Shown one piece after another: positions 41,793 through 49,851 of a stretch of 64,000 bases of DNA (positions are counted from its first letter, which is position 1; each line of letters begins with the position of its first letter). This DNA is from Bradyrhizobium yuanmingense (GTDB taxonomy: Bacteria > Pseudomonadota > Alphaproteobacteria > Rhizobiales > Xanthobacteraceae): assembly GCF_900094575.1 (NCBI RefSeq), contig NZ_FMAE01000009.1, positions 124,001 through 188,000 of the forward strand, given 5' to 3'. The notes below the pieces were generated by a model. That model worked only from the letters and a program-made list of their open reading frames with translations. It did not search any database and had not been told where the DNA came from. A program made the translations under genes and the position numbers.

Positions 41793-41851
41793 GCCGCAGG
41801 GAAAATCTCAAATGCGAAAGCCCTGCTGATCAAGGGGTCAGCATCATGGGC

Positions 41852-42247
41852 TCAGCATCCCCTGCAGATGCCTTTGATCTTTCGATCCGCTTCGGAATCG
41901 CGGGAGGTCTCCGAGCGAATCTGATCGTCGCCCTGCAGCGAGGGTCCGGGCGTGACGGTCCCATCGATGCGTCCGATATTGGTGCCGCCTGCAGGATTGC
42001 CGGGTCGGCCGACGGTCGTCGATCCCCGTGGGCCGGAACCGCCGCTCGATTGCGCTGTCCCGGCCGAGTTGGTCCCGGGCGCCGACGACGTGCTCCCGGC
42101 CGCCCCGCCACCGGCGCTTCCTCCCCCGCCGCCACCTCCCTGCCCGAATGCCGCTCCGGCGGAGGCGGTCACCAGCACGGCGAGCAGCACCAGACCTGTC
42201 CTGCTCATCGACTGTCTCTTGGTGCATCTGTTGAGGTCGAGCATCAT
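41852..42247 (-). CDS. Secreted Gly/Ser/Thr-rich protein
   Basis: This frame encodes 131 aa from ATG 42247 or 118 aa from ATG 42208. From the second ATG the sequence MSRTGLVLLAVLVTASAGAA is a clear Sec signal peptide. The mature part is low complexity, with an uninterrupted Gly run, GGGAAGSTSSAPG and GGSGPRGSTT, ending in a charged tail with two Cys (KGICRGC). ATG 42247 overlaps the stop of the upstream small gene (ATGA), which argues for coupling from there. No enzyme domain is visible; a surface or periplasmic role is inference. Confidence 0.6.
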   Translation of the reverse strand: MMLDLNRCTKRQSMSRTGLVLLAVLVTASAGAAFGQGGGGGGGSAGGGAAGSTSSAPGTNSAGTAQSSGGSGPRGSTTVGRPGNPAGGTNIGRIDGTVTPGPSLQGDDQIRSETSRDSEADRKIKGICRGC

Positions 42248-42417
42248 CGATCCTGCTGGTAGCCCTGGTTGGTCGTGTTCTGCTTGATGTTGCCGTGGCG
42301 GCCCTGGGTGTCGAAATTCTCGCGGCCCGGCTCCCGTTCTGTCGGCTCGACGGCCGGATCGGAACCGGGTCCCTTGTTGCTCCGCTGTTCTGCGGGGACT
42401 GGAGGCATCTTTGACAT
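42244..42417 (-). CDS. Small hydrophilic protein
   Basis: This 57-aa protein begins MSKMPPVPAEQRSNKGPGSD and ends GNIKQNTTNQGYQQDR, Gln/Asn-rich and probably disordered. AGGAG precedes ATG 42417 and an EcfG-like site lies upstream. Overlap with the secreted-protein gene downstream suggests one operon. The composition recalls small desiccation/stress hydrophilins, but no family match is claimed. Confidence 0.65.
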   Translation of the reverse strand: MSKMPPVPAEQRSNKGPGSDPAVEPTEREPGRENFDTQGRHGNIKQNTTNQGYQQDR

Positions 42418-42459
42418 GTGCTGCTCCTGTGTCGATGGTTCGCAATGTCGAAATAGAAC

Positions 42460-42484
42460 AATGAGTTGTCGCAGGGGTCGTTCC
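42460..42484 (-). promoter_or_regulatory. EcfG-like promoter of the two small-protein genes
   Basis: On the minus strand GGAAC (42484-42480) is followed after 16 bp by CATT (42463-42460). The predicted leader to ATG 42417 is about 36 bases. Confidence 0.4.
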
Positions 42485-42602
42485 TGCGCCGATCGCCGCA
42501 GCGCGAGACAGGGAACAACCGCGCTGCGTCCCGGGTTGATCAGAAGGTGCTGCCGCAGCGCCATCGTGCGAGCTCGCAGGGAAACACTCGACGGGGAAAC
42601 AC

Positions 42603-42791
42603 ATGCCAAAGGCCACTGAACCTGAAACCGATCCGCGAGAGACACCGCTCGACGATCCGCGCCGGAAGACCGATATGCCGACGCACCGGCAGACGAATAA
42701 GCCCTGGCAAGGCAATCCCGAGAAGGAACAAATCGATCCGGAACGGCCGCCGCTGGATCTGGAGCGGTGGCAGAAATCGAAGACGCACTAG
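42603..42791 (+). CDS. Small charged hydrophilic protein
   Basis: This 62-aa protein is dominated by Pro, Glu, Asp, Lys and Arg (TEPETDPRETPLDDPRRKTD, then DPERPPLDLERWQKSK). It is probably unstructured. A GGGGAAA stretch precedes ATG 42603. It lies in a run of small stress-island genes. No family is recognised; its composition and ribosome site support translation. Confidence 0.55.
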   Translation: MPKATEPETDPRETPLDDPRRKTDMPTHRQTNKPWQGNPEKEQIDPERPPLDLERWQKSKTH

Positions 42792-42812
42792 GCGGCGGTC
42801 GCCGGCCTAGCG

Positions 42813-43283
42813 TCAGACCCTGTCGAGATCATGAATGACGGGCCGCAGCGGCCTGCCGGAATCGAGCTCCAGCGTTGCCAGCGTAATCGGCAGCTTGAAG
42901 CGTCGCTTCCCTGCGCTGCCTGGATTCAGATAAAGCACGCCGTTGACGGTGTCGATCCGCGCGCGGTGGGAATGCCCTGAGACCACGACATCGATTTCGA
43001 GCTCGGCAGGATCGATCGTCAGCTCGTTGAGGTCGTGCAGGACGTGGAAGCTGCGGCCGCCGAGGTGCAGCGTTTGTGTTTCGGGAAAGCGTTCAGCCCA
43101 CGTGCCCCGGTCGACATTTCCCCTGATCGCGGTGACGGGTGCGATGCGGCAAAGCCCGTCCATCACCGCTTGGGCGCCGATGTCGCCGGCGTGGATGATG
43201 TGCGAGACGCCGGCGAGGCAGCGCTCCGCCTCGGGCCTCAGCAGTCCATGCGTGTCGGCGATCACCCCAATCGTGAACGTCAT
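42813..43283 (-). CDS. YfcE/MJ0936-type metallophosphoesterase
   Basis: This 156-aa calcineurin-like phosphoesterase has the full metal-ligand series: GVIADTHG, HAGDIGA, IRGNVDR, VVSGHSHRARID and LNPGSAGKRR. The family cleaves phosphodiesters with Mn2+ or Ni2+; the physiological substrate is usually unknown. ATG 43283 is 14 bp after the DUF6894 stop, so the two genes are probably one transcript. Confidence 0.9.
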   Translation of the reverse strand: MTFTIGVIADTHGLLRPEAERCLAGVSHIIHAGDIGAQAVMDGLCRIAPVTAIRGNVDRGTWAERFPETQTLHLGGRSFHVLHDLNELTIDPAELEIDVVVSGHSHRARIDTVNGVLYLNPGSAGKRRFKLPITLATLELDSGRPLRPVIHDLDRV

Positions 43284-43297
43284 GTCAGATCACGGCT

Positions 43298-43516
43298 TCA
43301 GTGCACTACATCCAGCGGCATCCGGCCGATTTCCTCATCATCCTCGTTCGTGACGAGGATCGAGAAGTGGCGGCCCTTGAGCTCGGGACGCTCCTCGAGC
43401 AGGCGCCGCGCAATCTCTTCGGCGACATCCAGAGCCTTGATGTCGTCCGGCAAATCGGCACCTCCCTCGTCGGCTACGGTTTCAGAATCCACCAAGTCAA
43501 AATGATAGCGCGGCAA
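43298..43516 (-). CDS. DUF6894-like small protein
   Basis: This 72-aa protein has the family pattern MPRYHFDLVDSETVADEGGA, then LPDDIKALDVAEEIARRLL, common in rhizobial small stress-associated proteins. The start is TTG 43516, with GAGGAC upstream. A 17-bp-spaced EcfG-like promoter gives a leader of about 22 bases. The function is unknown. Confidence 0.8.
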   Translation of the reverse strand: MPRYHFDLVDSETVADEGGADLPDDIKALDVAEEIARRLLEERPELKGRHFSILVTNEDDEEIGRMPLDVVH

Positions 43517-43543
43517 CGTCTGGTCCTCGGGTGTTCCCGCAGG

Positions 43544-43569
43544 AACGCGCGGTCTCAGGGCTTCGTTCC
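43544..43569 (-). promoter_or_regulatory. EcfG-like promoter of the DUF6894 gene
   Basis: On the minus strand GGAAC (43569-43565) is followed after 17 bp by CGTT (43547-43544). The segment is nearly symmetric, so GGAAC-N17-CGTT also reads on the plus strand, where no gene follows. Confidence 0.55.
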
Positions 43570-43639
43570 GGCGCCGAAGCCATCTGCGGTCCGGCGGGCG
43601 GGCATCGCCGTCGGTCCTCGGCGCGAGATTGCCGCGGAC

Positions 43640-45406
43640 TCACGCGCGGCGCCGCCGCGTCCTCGCGCGGGGTCTGGAACGGCCCGCGCTCGATGCCGCG
43701 ACCGCCAGGCCGGCAGCGATCCCGAGCACCACGAGCCCCTTGCTGAGCACAGCGGCCGGCGGAACCTTCTTCCGCACCAGCCAGCCGCCGTCGACGGACG
43801 TGCCCTGCGGACCCGCTTCGAGCAAGGTGCCTTCGTTCCTTGCTGCGGGACGCGCGCGCGACAGCAGCCAGCGGAATGCGGCTCCGATGACATTCTCGGT
43901 GATCTCAGGAGCAACCGCATAGGCCAGTTGCCCGGCGCGCGCCGGCCACCCCACGGCCATCTCGTCACGCGGCGCGCGGACGAGGCGCAGGAGGGTCTGG
44001 GCTACATCTTCGGATTGATAAAGCAGCGGACCAGGATCGAGCCTTCGTCCGGAGACGTTGGCGCCGTGGACGAAGCCCGGCGTATCGACCATGGACGGAA
44101 AAACGCCACAGACGTGAATGCCGGGATGAGCCCGGAGCTCCTGACGCAAGCTTGCGGTGAAGCCGCGAAGGCCGAACTTGCTGGCGGTATAGGCTGCGGC
44201 AAAGGGCGTCGGCGCCCAGCCGCCGAGCGAGATGTTGTTGATCAGGACACCGCGGTTCTGGCGAAGGAAGATCGGAAGCACCGCGAACGCACCATGCATG
44301 GTGCCGAGCAGATTGACCTCGATGGTCCGGCGATGAAGCGCGATGTCTGCGTCCTGATAGGCCCCGAACACGCCCGTGCCGGCGTTGTTGATCCAGACGT
44401 CGATGCCGCCGAAGGCCTCATCCGCCTCACCGGCCAGACGCTGCACCGCCTCCGCGTCAGTGACGTCGGTCGGCACGGCCAGGGCCCGGCCTCCGAGCGC
44501 CTCACACTCCGCAGCAAGCCGCATCAAGACCTCGCCGCGGCGTGCGGCGAGGACCACGCTTGCGCCCTCGCGGGCAAAGGCCAGCGTCGCGGCGCGGCCG
44601 ATTCCACTGGAGGCGCCGGTGATGACGACGCGCGTGCCGACCATCTGCCCGTGCTCGCGTCCCGAGACGTCCGCGGGAAGCAGCCAGCGCAGGGATCGCC
44701 GCAGGCGTGCCGTTCCCTGTGTTTCGAACCAGTCGCCATGCGCAAAGATCACCCGCTCCGGAGCCAGCTTCACGAGCCGCTCGCCCGCAGCCCGCGCCGA
44801 ACGGCCGCCGAGGCGGAGCAGCAGCCGCAGATAGACCGGGGCCTTCCCGTCCGGCTTGGCAATGCCGAGCAGGCTCGCCGCGGCTGTATTCGAGGCGCTG
44901 AGGTGGTGGGGATCGAGGTTCTGCACGATATCCGTCAGAACCAGCGTCCGGCTCCGCCTGTCGAACAGCTCGACCTCCGAGAACATCGGAGCATTCACCG
45001 ACACCGTTTCGAGGTCGGCGGCCCATTCCTCCGGCGTCGTGTCTCCAAGCTCGCGATCGACGCGGAGGCCGGCCGCCCGCACCTGCCTGCGCGCCGCAAG
45101 GCCGCGCGCAGCAAAGATCGCGGCCTGCGGCAGCTGCCTTTGCCATTCTGGCAGGAACATCCAGTGCGCAATATTCGGCGCCAGCAGGTATCTGATCGTG
45201 CCCAGCCGCTCCAGCTCTTGGCGCAAAGCCGGCGAATATCTCACCGGCGAATGCAGCACGAGGTCGCCGTTCGACAGGCGGATGACAGTCATCCGCACGG
45301 GCAGTTGCAGGCCGGCGGCGTTGATCGGCTTGTCGTTCACGATCCAGATATCGTCGGTCACCTGCGACAGGCTGGCAGTCGACACACCGGCGTCGGAACT
45401 TTGCAT
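43640..45406 (-). CDS. Fusion: DUF4336 domain + short-chain dehydrogenase + C-terminal membrane anchor
   Basis: This protein has 588 aa. Residues 10-245 match DUF4336, a metallo-beta-lactamase-related domain (DDIWIVNDKP, LPVRMTVIRLSNGDLVLHSP, LLAPNIAHW, IFAHGDWFE). Residues 255-500 are a classical SDR with VVITGASSGIGRAA, WINNAGTG and catalytic AAYTASKFG. The last 60 residues contain one hydrophobic segment (SKGLVVLGIAAGLAVAA) and an Arg-rich tail, as in membrane-anchored SDRs. ATG 45406 (MQSSDAG) has GGAAAGAC upstream; an in-frame start exists at 45469. A GGAAC-N15-GCTT site (45462-45439) lies just upstream. The pairing of the two enzymatic domains is unusual and the reaction is unknown. Confidence 0.82.
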   Translation of the reverse strand: MQSSDAGVSTASLSQVTDDIWIVNDKPINAAGLQLPVRMTVIRLSNGDLVLHSPVRYSPALRQELERLGTIRYLLAPNIAHWMFLPEWQRQLPQAAIFAARGLAARRQVRAAGLRVDRELGDTTPEEWAADLETVSVNAPMFSEVELFDRRSRTLVLTDIVQNLDPHHLSASNTAAASLLGIAKPDGKAPVYLRLLLRLGGRSARAAGERLVKLAPERVIFAHGDWFETQGTARLRRSLRWLLPADVSGREHGQMVGTRVVITGASSGIGRAATLAFAREGASVVLAARRGEVLMRLAAECEALGGRALAVPTDVTDAEAVQRLAGEADEAFGGIDVWINNAGTGVFGAYQDADIALHRRTIEVNLLGTMHGAFAVLPIFLRQNRGVLINNISLGGWAPTPFAAAYTASKFGLRGFTASLRQELRAHPGIHVCGVFPSMVDTPGFVHGANVSGRRLDPGPLLYQSEDVAQTLLRLVRAPRDEMAVGWPARAGQLAYAVAPEITENVIGAAFRWLLSRARPAARNEGTLLEAGPQGTSVDGGWLVRKKVPPAAVLSKGLVVLGIAAGLAVAASSAGRSRPRARTRRRRA

Positions 45407-45493
45407 GAGCGTCTTTCCATTGCGAGGGCGTTGCACCAAAGCGCGTGGGCGGCGCTCGTTCCTCATCAATGTCTTGGAAAGAACGTCTGGAAA

Positions 45494-46411
45494 TCACATC
45501 GCCGCGGTCGTTCGACCTCCTTCGAGCCGCACCCGTAGCGCGTTGCGGGCGTCGGCGATGACATCGACCCAATCGCCCGGCCGTGTTTGATGAAACAGCC
45601 GCAGGCTCGGGTACCAGAACGAACGCGCACCGGATTGGGGCCAGCGCCAGTCGCAATCGGCATGCAGCAAGACCCAGGCCTCGCATCCCAGCGCGCCCGC
45701 AAGGTGTGCCACCATGGTGTCGACACATACGACGAGATCGAGCTGCCGCAGGCGATGGCCGAGAGCGACGATATCAGACGTGCTGATGTCCCGTGCCCCG
45801 ATTGTCGCGAGCTCTTCGGTGCTCGTCCCGCGCTGAAGCGAATGGAGCGTCACGCCGGATCCAGCGAGATTGCGCAGCAAGACGGCCGGAACCTCCCGCC
45901 GCTTGTCCCACTCACCGACTTTCCAGACCAGGCCGACGGCCAGACTTTGCAGCCGAAGCGGTTGTACGGCAACAGGAGGGAGCGTCAGGTAGGGAACGCG
46001 CATCTCGACCTGATCGCGGCGCGCTCTGATGGCGTGCGGCACCTCCATGATCTCGATGTCGACCTCGAAAGCGCTCTCGGGTGCACCATCATGCAGCGGG
46101 ATGGCGCGATCGACGCCCGCTGCGCCCTCGACCATCGGCAGCAGCTCGGGTTGACACCACAGGGTGACGCTGCGCGCAATCGCGCGAAGCGGCTTCATGA
46201 AGCGCAGGAACTGGATGGTGTCGCCGAGTCCGTGATAGCAGCGCACCAGCACGTGCTTATCCCTCAGCTCCTCGCCGCGCCAGATCCGCTGGAGATGGCG
46301 CGGGCCAGTGTGCTTCGGCGGATGCGCGATCTCCAGCAAATCACCATCGTTGATGGTCCAGGCGCGTGCGAAATCGCCCGCCCTGATCGCTTCCGCCCAG
46401 CCGCCCGCCAT
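45494..46411 (-). CDS. GT9-like (heptosyltransferase-fold) glycosyltransferase
   Basis: This 305-aa protein has features of ADP-heptose LPS heptosyltransferase relatives that often form the C terminus of TPR proteins: CYHGLGDTIQFLRF near residue 58 and VVCVDTMVAHLAGALG near residue 230, then FWYPSLRLFHQ. The usual N-terminal TPR array is missing; the protein begins with only one short helix pair, so it may be a shortened form. It is 12 bp downstream of the 95-aa protein gene. The substrate is unknown. Confidence 0.75.
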   Translation of the reverse strand: MAGGWAEAIRAGDFARAWTINDGDLLEIAHPPKHTGPRHLQRIWRGEELRDKHVLVRCYHGLGDTIQFLRFMKPLRAIARSVTLWCQPELLPMVEGAAGVDRAIPLHDGAPESAFEVDIEIMEVPHAIRARRDQVEMRVPYLTLPPVAVQPLRLQSLAVGLVWKVGEWDKRREVPAVLLRNLAGSGVTLHSLQRGTSTEELATIGARDISTSDIVALGHRLRQLDLVVCVDTMVAHLAGALGCEAWVLLHADCDWRWPQSGARSFWYPSLRLFHQTRPGDWVDVIADARNALRVRLEGGRTTAAM

Positions 46412-46423
46412 GTCGCGCGGTCG

Positions 46424-46711
46424 CTAATGTCGCACGAACTTGTGGAATCGACTGAGCTTGCCGTCCTTGGTTCGATCCTGATGCAGGAACGCGATGCCGG
46501 CTTCATCGAACTTCTCGAAGAACGCGTCCCAGCTGATGCGATCCAGCGCTTCATCCGGCGGATCGAAATCAATACGCAGGATTCCGGCGTGGCCATCCTC
46601 CTCCGTCGCCTTCACGGTCGCCGGCTTCCCGCCGCGCTCTTCGGCCCATTTCTGGATGACGTTGTGATCGGTAGTCTCGTGAGCTTCGCTGTTTTGCGCC
46701 TTGGACGTCAT
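46424..46711 (-). CDS. Conserved small protein (rhizobial, unknown function)
   Basis: This 95-aa protein has DHNVIQKWAEERGGKPATVK and ISWDAFFEKFDEAGIAFLHQ as conserved blocks, ending DRTKDGKLSRFHKFV. Relatives in rhizobia are sometimes mislabelled as glucan branching enzymes, but nothing in it supports an enzymatic site. It is probably co-transcribed with the GT9-like gene. Confidence 0.75.
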   Translation of the reverse strand: MTSKAQNSEAHETTDHNVIQKWAEERGGKPATVKATEEDGHAGILRIDFDPPDEALDRISWDAFFEKFDEAGIAFLHQDRTKDGKLSRFHKFVRH

Positions 46712-47052
46712 GTCATACCTCGTTCACTAGGCGGGCGATGAACGCCGCACCGCATCGAACCATTGGCCGACAAACGCGGGCCGGAGTGATTGGTTCTTCG
46801 CGGCAGATACCAAACGGTCCGCGTGAGGCGAGCATCATCTTCTTCATCTTCATCATGAAAGCCGTTCGTTCCGAGCAGGCGGTGCGGGATTTTATCCCAT
46901 GTTAAGCGCGTCGCATTTTCTCGCGATGAATCGGCCGAGGCGTGCCGCCCGCCATCTCCTTTCCAGGAACGAACATACCTTCCACACGTTCGCCGACGTA
47001 CTTACACCGACTCTTGCACCGACGCCGCGCGTTTTCCGGAGGGCTTCATTCC
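46712..47052. other. 341-bp divergent intergenic region
   Basis: It separates the minus-strand 95-aa protein gene from the glycan cluster. It contains the EcfG-like promoter at 46966-46990 and a TC-rich stretch around 46831-46855. No promoter for the minus-strand gene was recognised; a GGAAC at 46872-46868 lacks a properly spaced -10. Confidence 0.5.
46966..46990 (+). promoter_or_regulatory. EcfG-like promoter of the first glycan-cluster run
   Basis: GGAAC at 46966-46970 is followed after exactly 16 bp by CGTT at 46987-46990, a full consensus match. The predicted leader to ATG 47053 is about 55 bases. The start of the spacer (GAACATnCCTT) is shared with the second run's promoter at 53628. 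Confidence 0.62.
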
Positions 47053-48153
47053 ATGCATTCTCGTCTCCAACACAGGCGCCGCGTGCGCGTCGGACTCGTC
47101 GGCGTCGGCAATTGCGCGAGCTCCTTCGTCCAGGGCCTCACCTACTACCGGAACGCCAAGTCGAACGAGCCGGTCCCGGGGCTAATGAACGCGGATCTCG
47201 GCGGTTACCATATCAGCGATATCCAGATCGCTTCGGCGTTCGACGTCAACGCCAACAAGGTCGGCCGCGACGTCGCCGATGCGATCTTCGCCTCGCCCAA
47301 CAACACGCACCGTTTCTCCGACGTCGCGCCGACAGGCGTGATCGTGCAGCGCGGACCGGTCCTGGACGGCATCGGGCATTATCTCACCGACGACGTTCCG
47401 ATTGCGGACGTGCCGGAGGCCGACGTGTCCGAAGTGCTGGCGATGTCCCGCACCGACGTTCTGGTCTCCTATCTTCCGGTCGGCTCGCAGCGTGCCAGCG
47501 AGTGGTATGCGGCGCGCGCCATCGAGGCCGGCTGCGGCTACGTCAATTGCATTCCGGTCTTCATCGCCTCCAATCCCGAATGGCAGCGCCGCTTCGAGGA
47601 GGCCGGCCTGCCGATCGTCGGCGACGACATCAAGAGCCAGGTCGGTGCCACCATCCTGCATCGCGTGCTCGCCAACCTGTTCCGCGAGCGCGGGGTGCGG
47701 CTCGACCGCACCTACCAGCTCAATGTCGGCGGCAACACCGATTTCAAGAACATGCTCGAGCGGGAGCGGCTGGCCTCGAAGAAGATCTCCAAGACCCAGG
47801 CCGTGACCAGCCAGTTCGACGTCCCCATGGACCCCGACAACATCCATGTCGGACCGAGCGACCACGTGCCGTGGCTCACCGATCGCAAGCTCGCCTTCAT
47901 CCGCCTGGAGGGAACGACCTTTGGCGGCGTTCCCCTGAGCGCCGAGGTCAAGCTCGAGGTCTGGGACTCCCCGAATTCGGCGGGCGTCGTGATCGACGCG
48001 GTGCGCTGTGCCAAGCTCGCCATGGACCGCGGCCAGGCCGGAGCGCTGACCGGCCCTTCGAGCTATTTCATGAAATCGCCGCCGCAGCAGTTCACCGACG
48101 AAGAGGCCGGACGGCGGACGCGCGCCTTCATCGACGACAAGGCGTTTGCGTGA
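47053..48153 (+). CDS. ino1: Inositol-3-phosphate synthase
   Basis: This 366-aa NAD-dependent synthase converts glucose 6-phosphate to 1D-myo-inositol 3-phosphate. Family features are the Rossmann motif VGLVGVGNCASSFVQG (residues 13-28), VGGNTDFKNM, SDHVPWL and KLEVWDSPNSAG. The length fits the bacterial/archaeal (actinobacterial) class rather than the longer eukaryotic one. ATG 47053 is preceded by GGAGGG; in-frame ATGs upstream would precede the predicted transcription start. It opens the glycan cluster and makes inositol a likely building block. Confidence 0.93.
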   Translation: MHSRLQHRRRVRVGLVGVGNCASSFVQGLTYYRNAKSNEPVPGLMNADLGGYHISDIQIASAFDVNANKVGRDVADAIFASPNNTHRFSDVAPTGVIVQRGPVLDGIGHYLTDDVPIADVPEADVSEVLAMSRTDVLVSYLPVGSQRASEWYAARAIEAGCGYVNCIPVFIASNPEWQRRFEEAGLPIVGDDIKSQVGATILHRVLANLFRERGVRLDRTYQLNVGGNTDFKNMLERERLASKKISKTQAVTSQFDVPMDPDNIHVGPSDHVPWLTDRKLAFIRLEGTTFGGVPLSAEVKLEVWDSPNSAGVVIDAVRCAKLAMDRGQAGALTGPSSYFMKSPPQQFTDEEAGRRTRAFIDDKAFA

Positions 48154-48749
48154 TGGCTGAGATCATCCATCTCGTCCGCCACGGTCATCATGCCCTGCTC
48201 GGCCGCATCCTGTGCGGCAGGATGAAGGGCGTCGAGCTCGACGATCTCGGCTGTGAGGAAATGGCGCGCTGTGCCGGCACCATCGCGCCGCGGCCATCGC
48301 TCATTCAGTCCAGTCCGCAACGGCGCTGTATGCAGTCGGCCTGCATCCTCGCGGCGCATTTCAGGCTGCCGGTCGAGATCGTTCCCGCCCTCGACGAAAT
48401 CGATTATGGCGAATGGACCGGACGATCGTTCGATGAGCTGGCGCCGGATCCCCGATGGTCGCGCTGGAATGGGCGCCGCGGCACCAGCCGTCCGCCCGGT
48501 GGCGAGAGCATGCGGTCGCTTCAGAATCGGATGGTCGCTCATCTGGAGCAGCTGCGTGGCGATCGCAATCTCGACGCCGTGGTCCTCGTCAGCCACGCCG
48601 AGCCGATCCGCGCCGCGCTGCTGCACTATTCGCGCACGCCGCTCGACCAGTTTCTTTCGATCGAGATCGATCCGGCCAGCATCAGCACGCTCCGCGCCGA
48701 CAGAAGCGGCATGAAGATCATCGGGATCAACAAGCGGGTGCCGGCGTGA
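48153..48749 (+). CDS. Histidine phosphatase-family protein
   Basis: This 198-aa protein has a complete branch-1 histidine phosphatase site: LVRHGHH, SSPQRRCMQSA, EIDYGEWTG and VSHAEPIRA. The ATG overlaps the ino1 stop (TGATG). Immediate coupling to ino1 suggests it dephosphorylates inositol phosphate or another sugar phosphate of the pathway; this is inference, since inositol phosphatases are usually of another fold. Confidence 0.88.
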   Translation: MAEIIHLVRHGHHALLGRILCGRMKGVELDDLGCEEMARCAGTIAPRPSLIQSSPQRRCMQSACILAAHFRLPVEIVPALDEIDYGEWTGRSFDELAPDPRWSRWNGRRGTSRPPGGESMRSLQNRMVAHLEQLRGDRNLDAVVLVSHAEPIRAALLHYSRTPLDQFLSIEIDPASISTLRADRSGMKIIGINKRVPA

Positions 48750-49849
48750 AGATCGTCATCTTCGGCCTGACAATCTCCTCTTCCTGGGGCAACGGTCACG
48801 CCACCTTGTGGCGCGGCCTCTGCAAGCATCTCGCGCGTTCGGGACACAGCGTCGTCTTCTTCGAGCGCGACGTGCCCTATTATGCCGGTGCCCGGGATCT
48901 CTACGAGCTGCCGGGTGGCGCGCTCCGGCTGTTCGCGAACTGGGACGACGTGCGGCAGGCGGCAAGCGCCGAAATCCGTGATGCCGACGTCGCGATCGTG
49001 ACCTCCTATTGCCCCGATGCGATCGCCGCGACCGAGCTGATTCTCGCTGAGGATCGTGCCGTTCCCGTGTTCTACGACCTCGATACGCCGGTTACGCTGG
49101 CAAGGCTCATCGCCGGCGAGGCTGTCCCCTATATCGGCCCGCGCGGCCTGCGGGACTTCGCGCTGGTGCTCAGCTTCACCGGAGGGCCTCACGTTGCGGA
49201 CGAATTCCGCACCAGGCTCGGCGCGCGCGACACCCTGCCGCTTTATGGGCATGTCGACACAGACATCCACCATCCGGTTACGCCGCAGCCGCATTATCGC
49301 GCCGATTTGTCCTATCTCGGCACCTACTCCGAAGACCGCCAGCGCACGCTCGAGGCGCTTTTCGTTGCGCCCGCGCGGGCACGCAAGGATCTCCGCTTCC
49401 TGATCGGCGGCGCGCAGTACCCGGACGATTTCCCATGGTCGCCCAACATTTATTTCGTGCGGCACCTGCCGCCGTCCGAGCACGCGCCGTTCTTTGCCTC
49501 ATCGCGGCTGACCCTCAACGTCACCCGCCGGGCCATGGCGGAGATGGGCTGGTGCCCGTCCGGCCGGCTGTTCGAGGCCGCGGCCTGCGGTGCCCCGCTG
49601 CTGAGCGACGACTGGCCCGGAATAGCGGACTTCTTCGCGCCCGGAGAAGAGATCCTGATCGCACGCGACGAGCACGACGCGCTTGCCGCACTCGCGATGC
49701 CGGATGCCGAGCTCAGGCGCATGGCCCTGCGCGCCTATGAGCGCACCATGGACCAGCACACATCCGACAAGCGGGCGCGTGAACTGATCTCGATGCTCGA
49801 GCAGATTGCGTCGAGCCGGGTCAGCCGGCAACAAATCGAGGAGGCCTGA
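48746..49849 (+). CDS. CgeB-like glycosyltransferase (A)
   Basis: This 367-aa GT-B-type protein starts with GTG overlapping the upstream stop. N-terminal SSSWGNGHATLWRGL and ERDVPYY, central FYDLDTPVTLARL and LSYLGTYSEDRQ, and C-terminal GRLFEAAACGAPLLSDDWPG with the nucleotide-sugar-binding Glu are visible. The last block is typical of the CgeB/Glyco_trans_1_2 group. It is strikingly similar to the transferase at 60540, at the other end of the cluster. No signal peptide or membrane segment is seen, so it acts in the cytoplasm. Confidence 0.86.
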   Translation: MKIVIFGLTISSSWGNGHATLWRGLCKHLARSGHSVVFFERDVPYYAGARDLYELPGGALRLFANWDDVRQAASAEIRDADVAIVTSYCPDAIAATELILAEDRAVPVFYDLDTPVTLARLIAGEAVPYIGPRGLRDFALVLSFTGGPHVADEFRTRLGARDTLPLYGHVDTDIHHPVTPQPHYRADLSYLGTYSEDRQRTLEALFVAPARARKDLRFLIGGAQYPDDFPWSPNIYFVRHLPPSEHAPFFASSRLTLNVTRRAMAEMGWCPSGRLFEAAACGAPLLSDDWPGIADFFAPGEEILIARDEHDALAALAMPDAELRRMALRAYERTMDQHTSDKRARELISMLEQIASSRVSRQQIEEA

Positions 49850-49851
49850 TC

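Noticed and set aside
43301..45538. Plus-strand open frame of 745 codons across the DUF4336-SDR gene
   Set aside because: It lies antisense to a clear SDR with all catalytic motifs and spans several minus-strand genes. Its composition is that of a shadow frame.
46868..46872. GGAAC on the minus strand before the 95-aa protein gene as an EcfG promoter
   Set aside because: No CGTT/GCTT-like box lies 16-17 bp downstream; the nearest is at about 7 bp.
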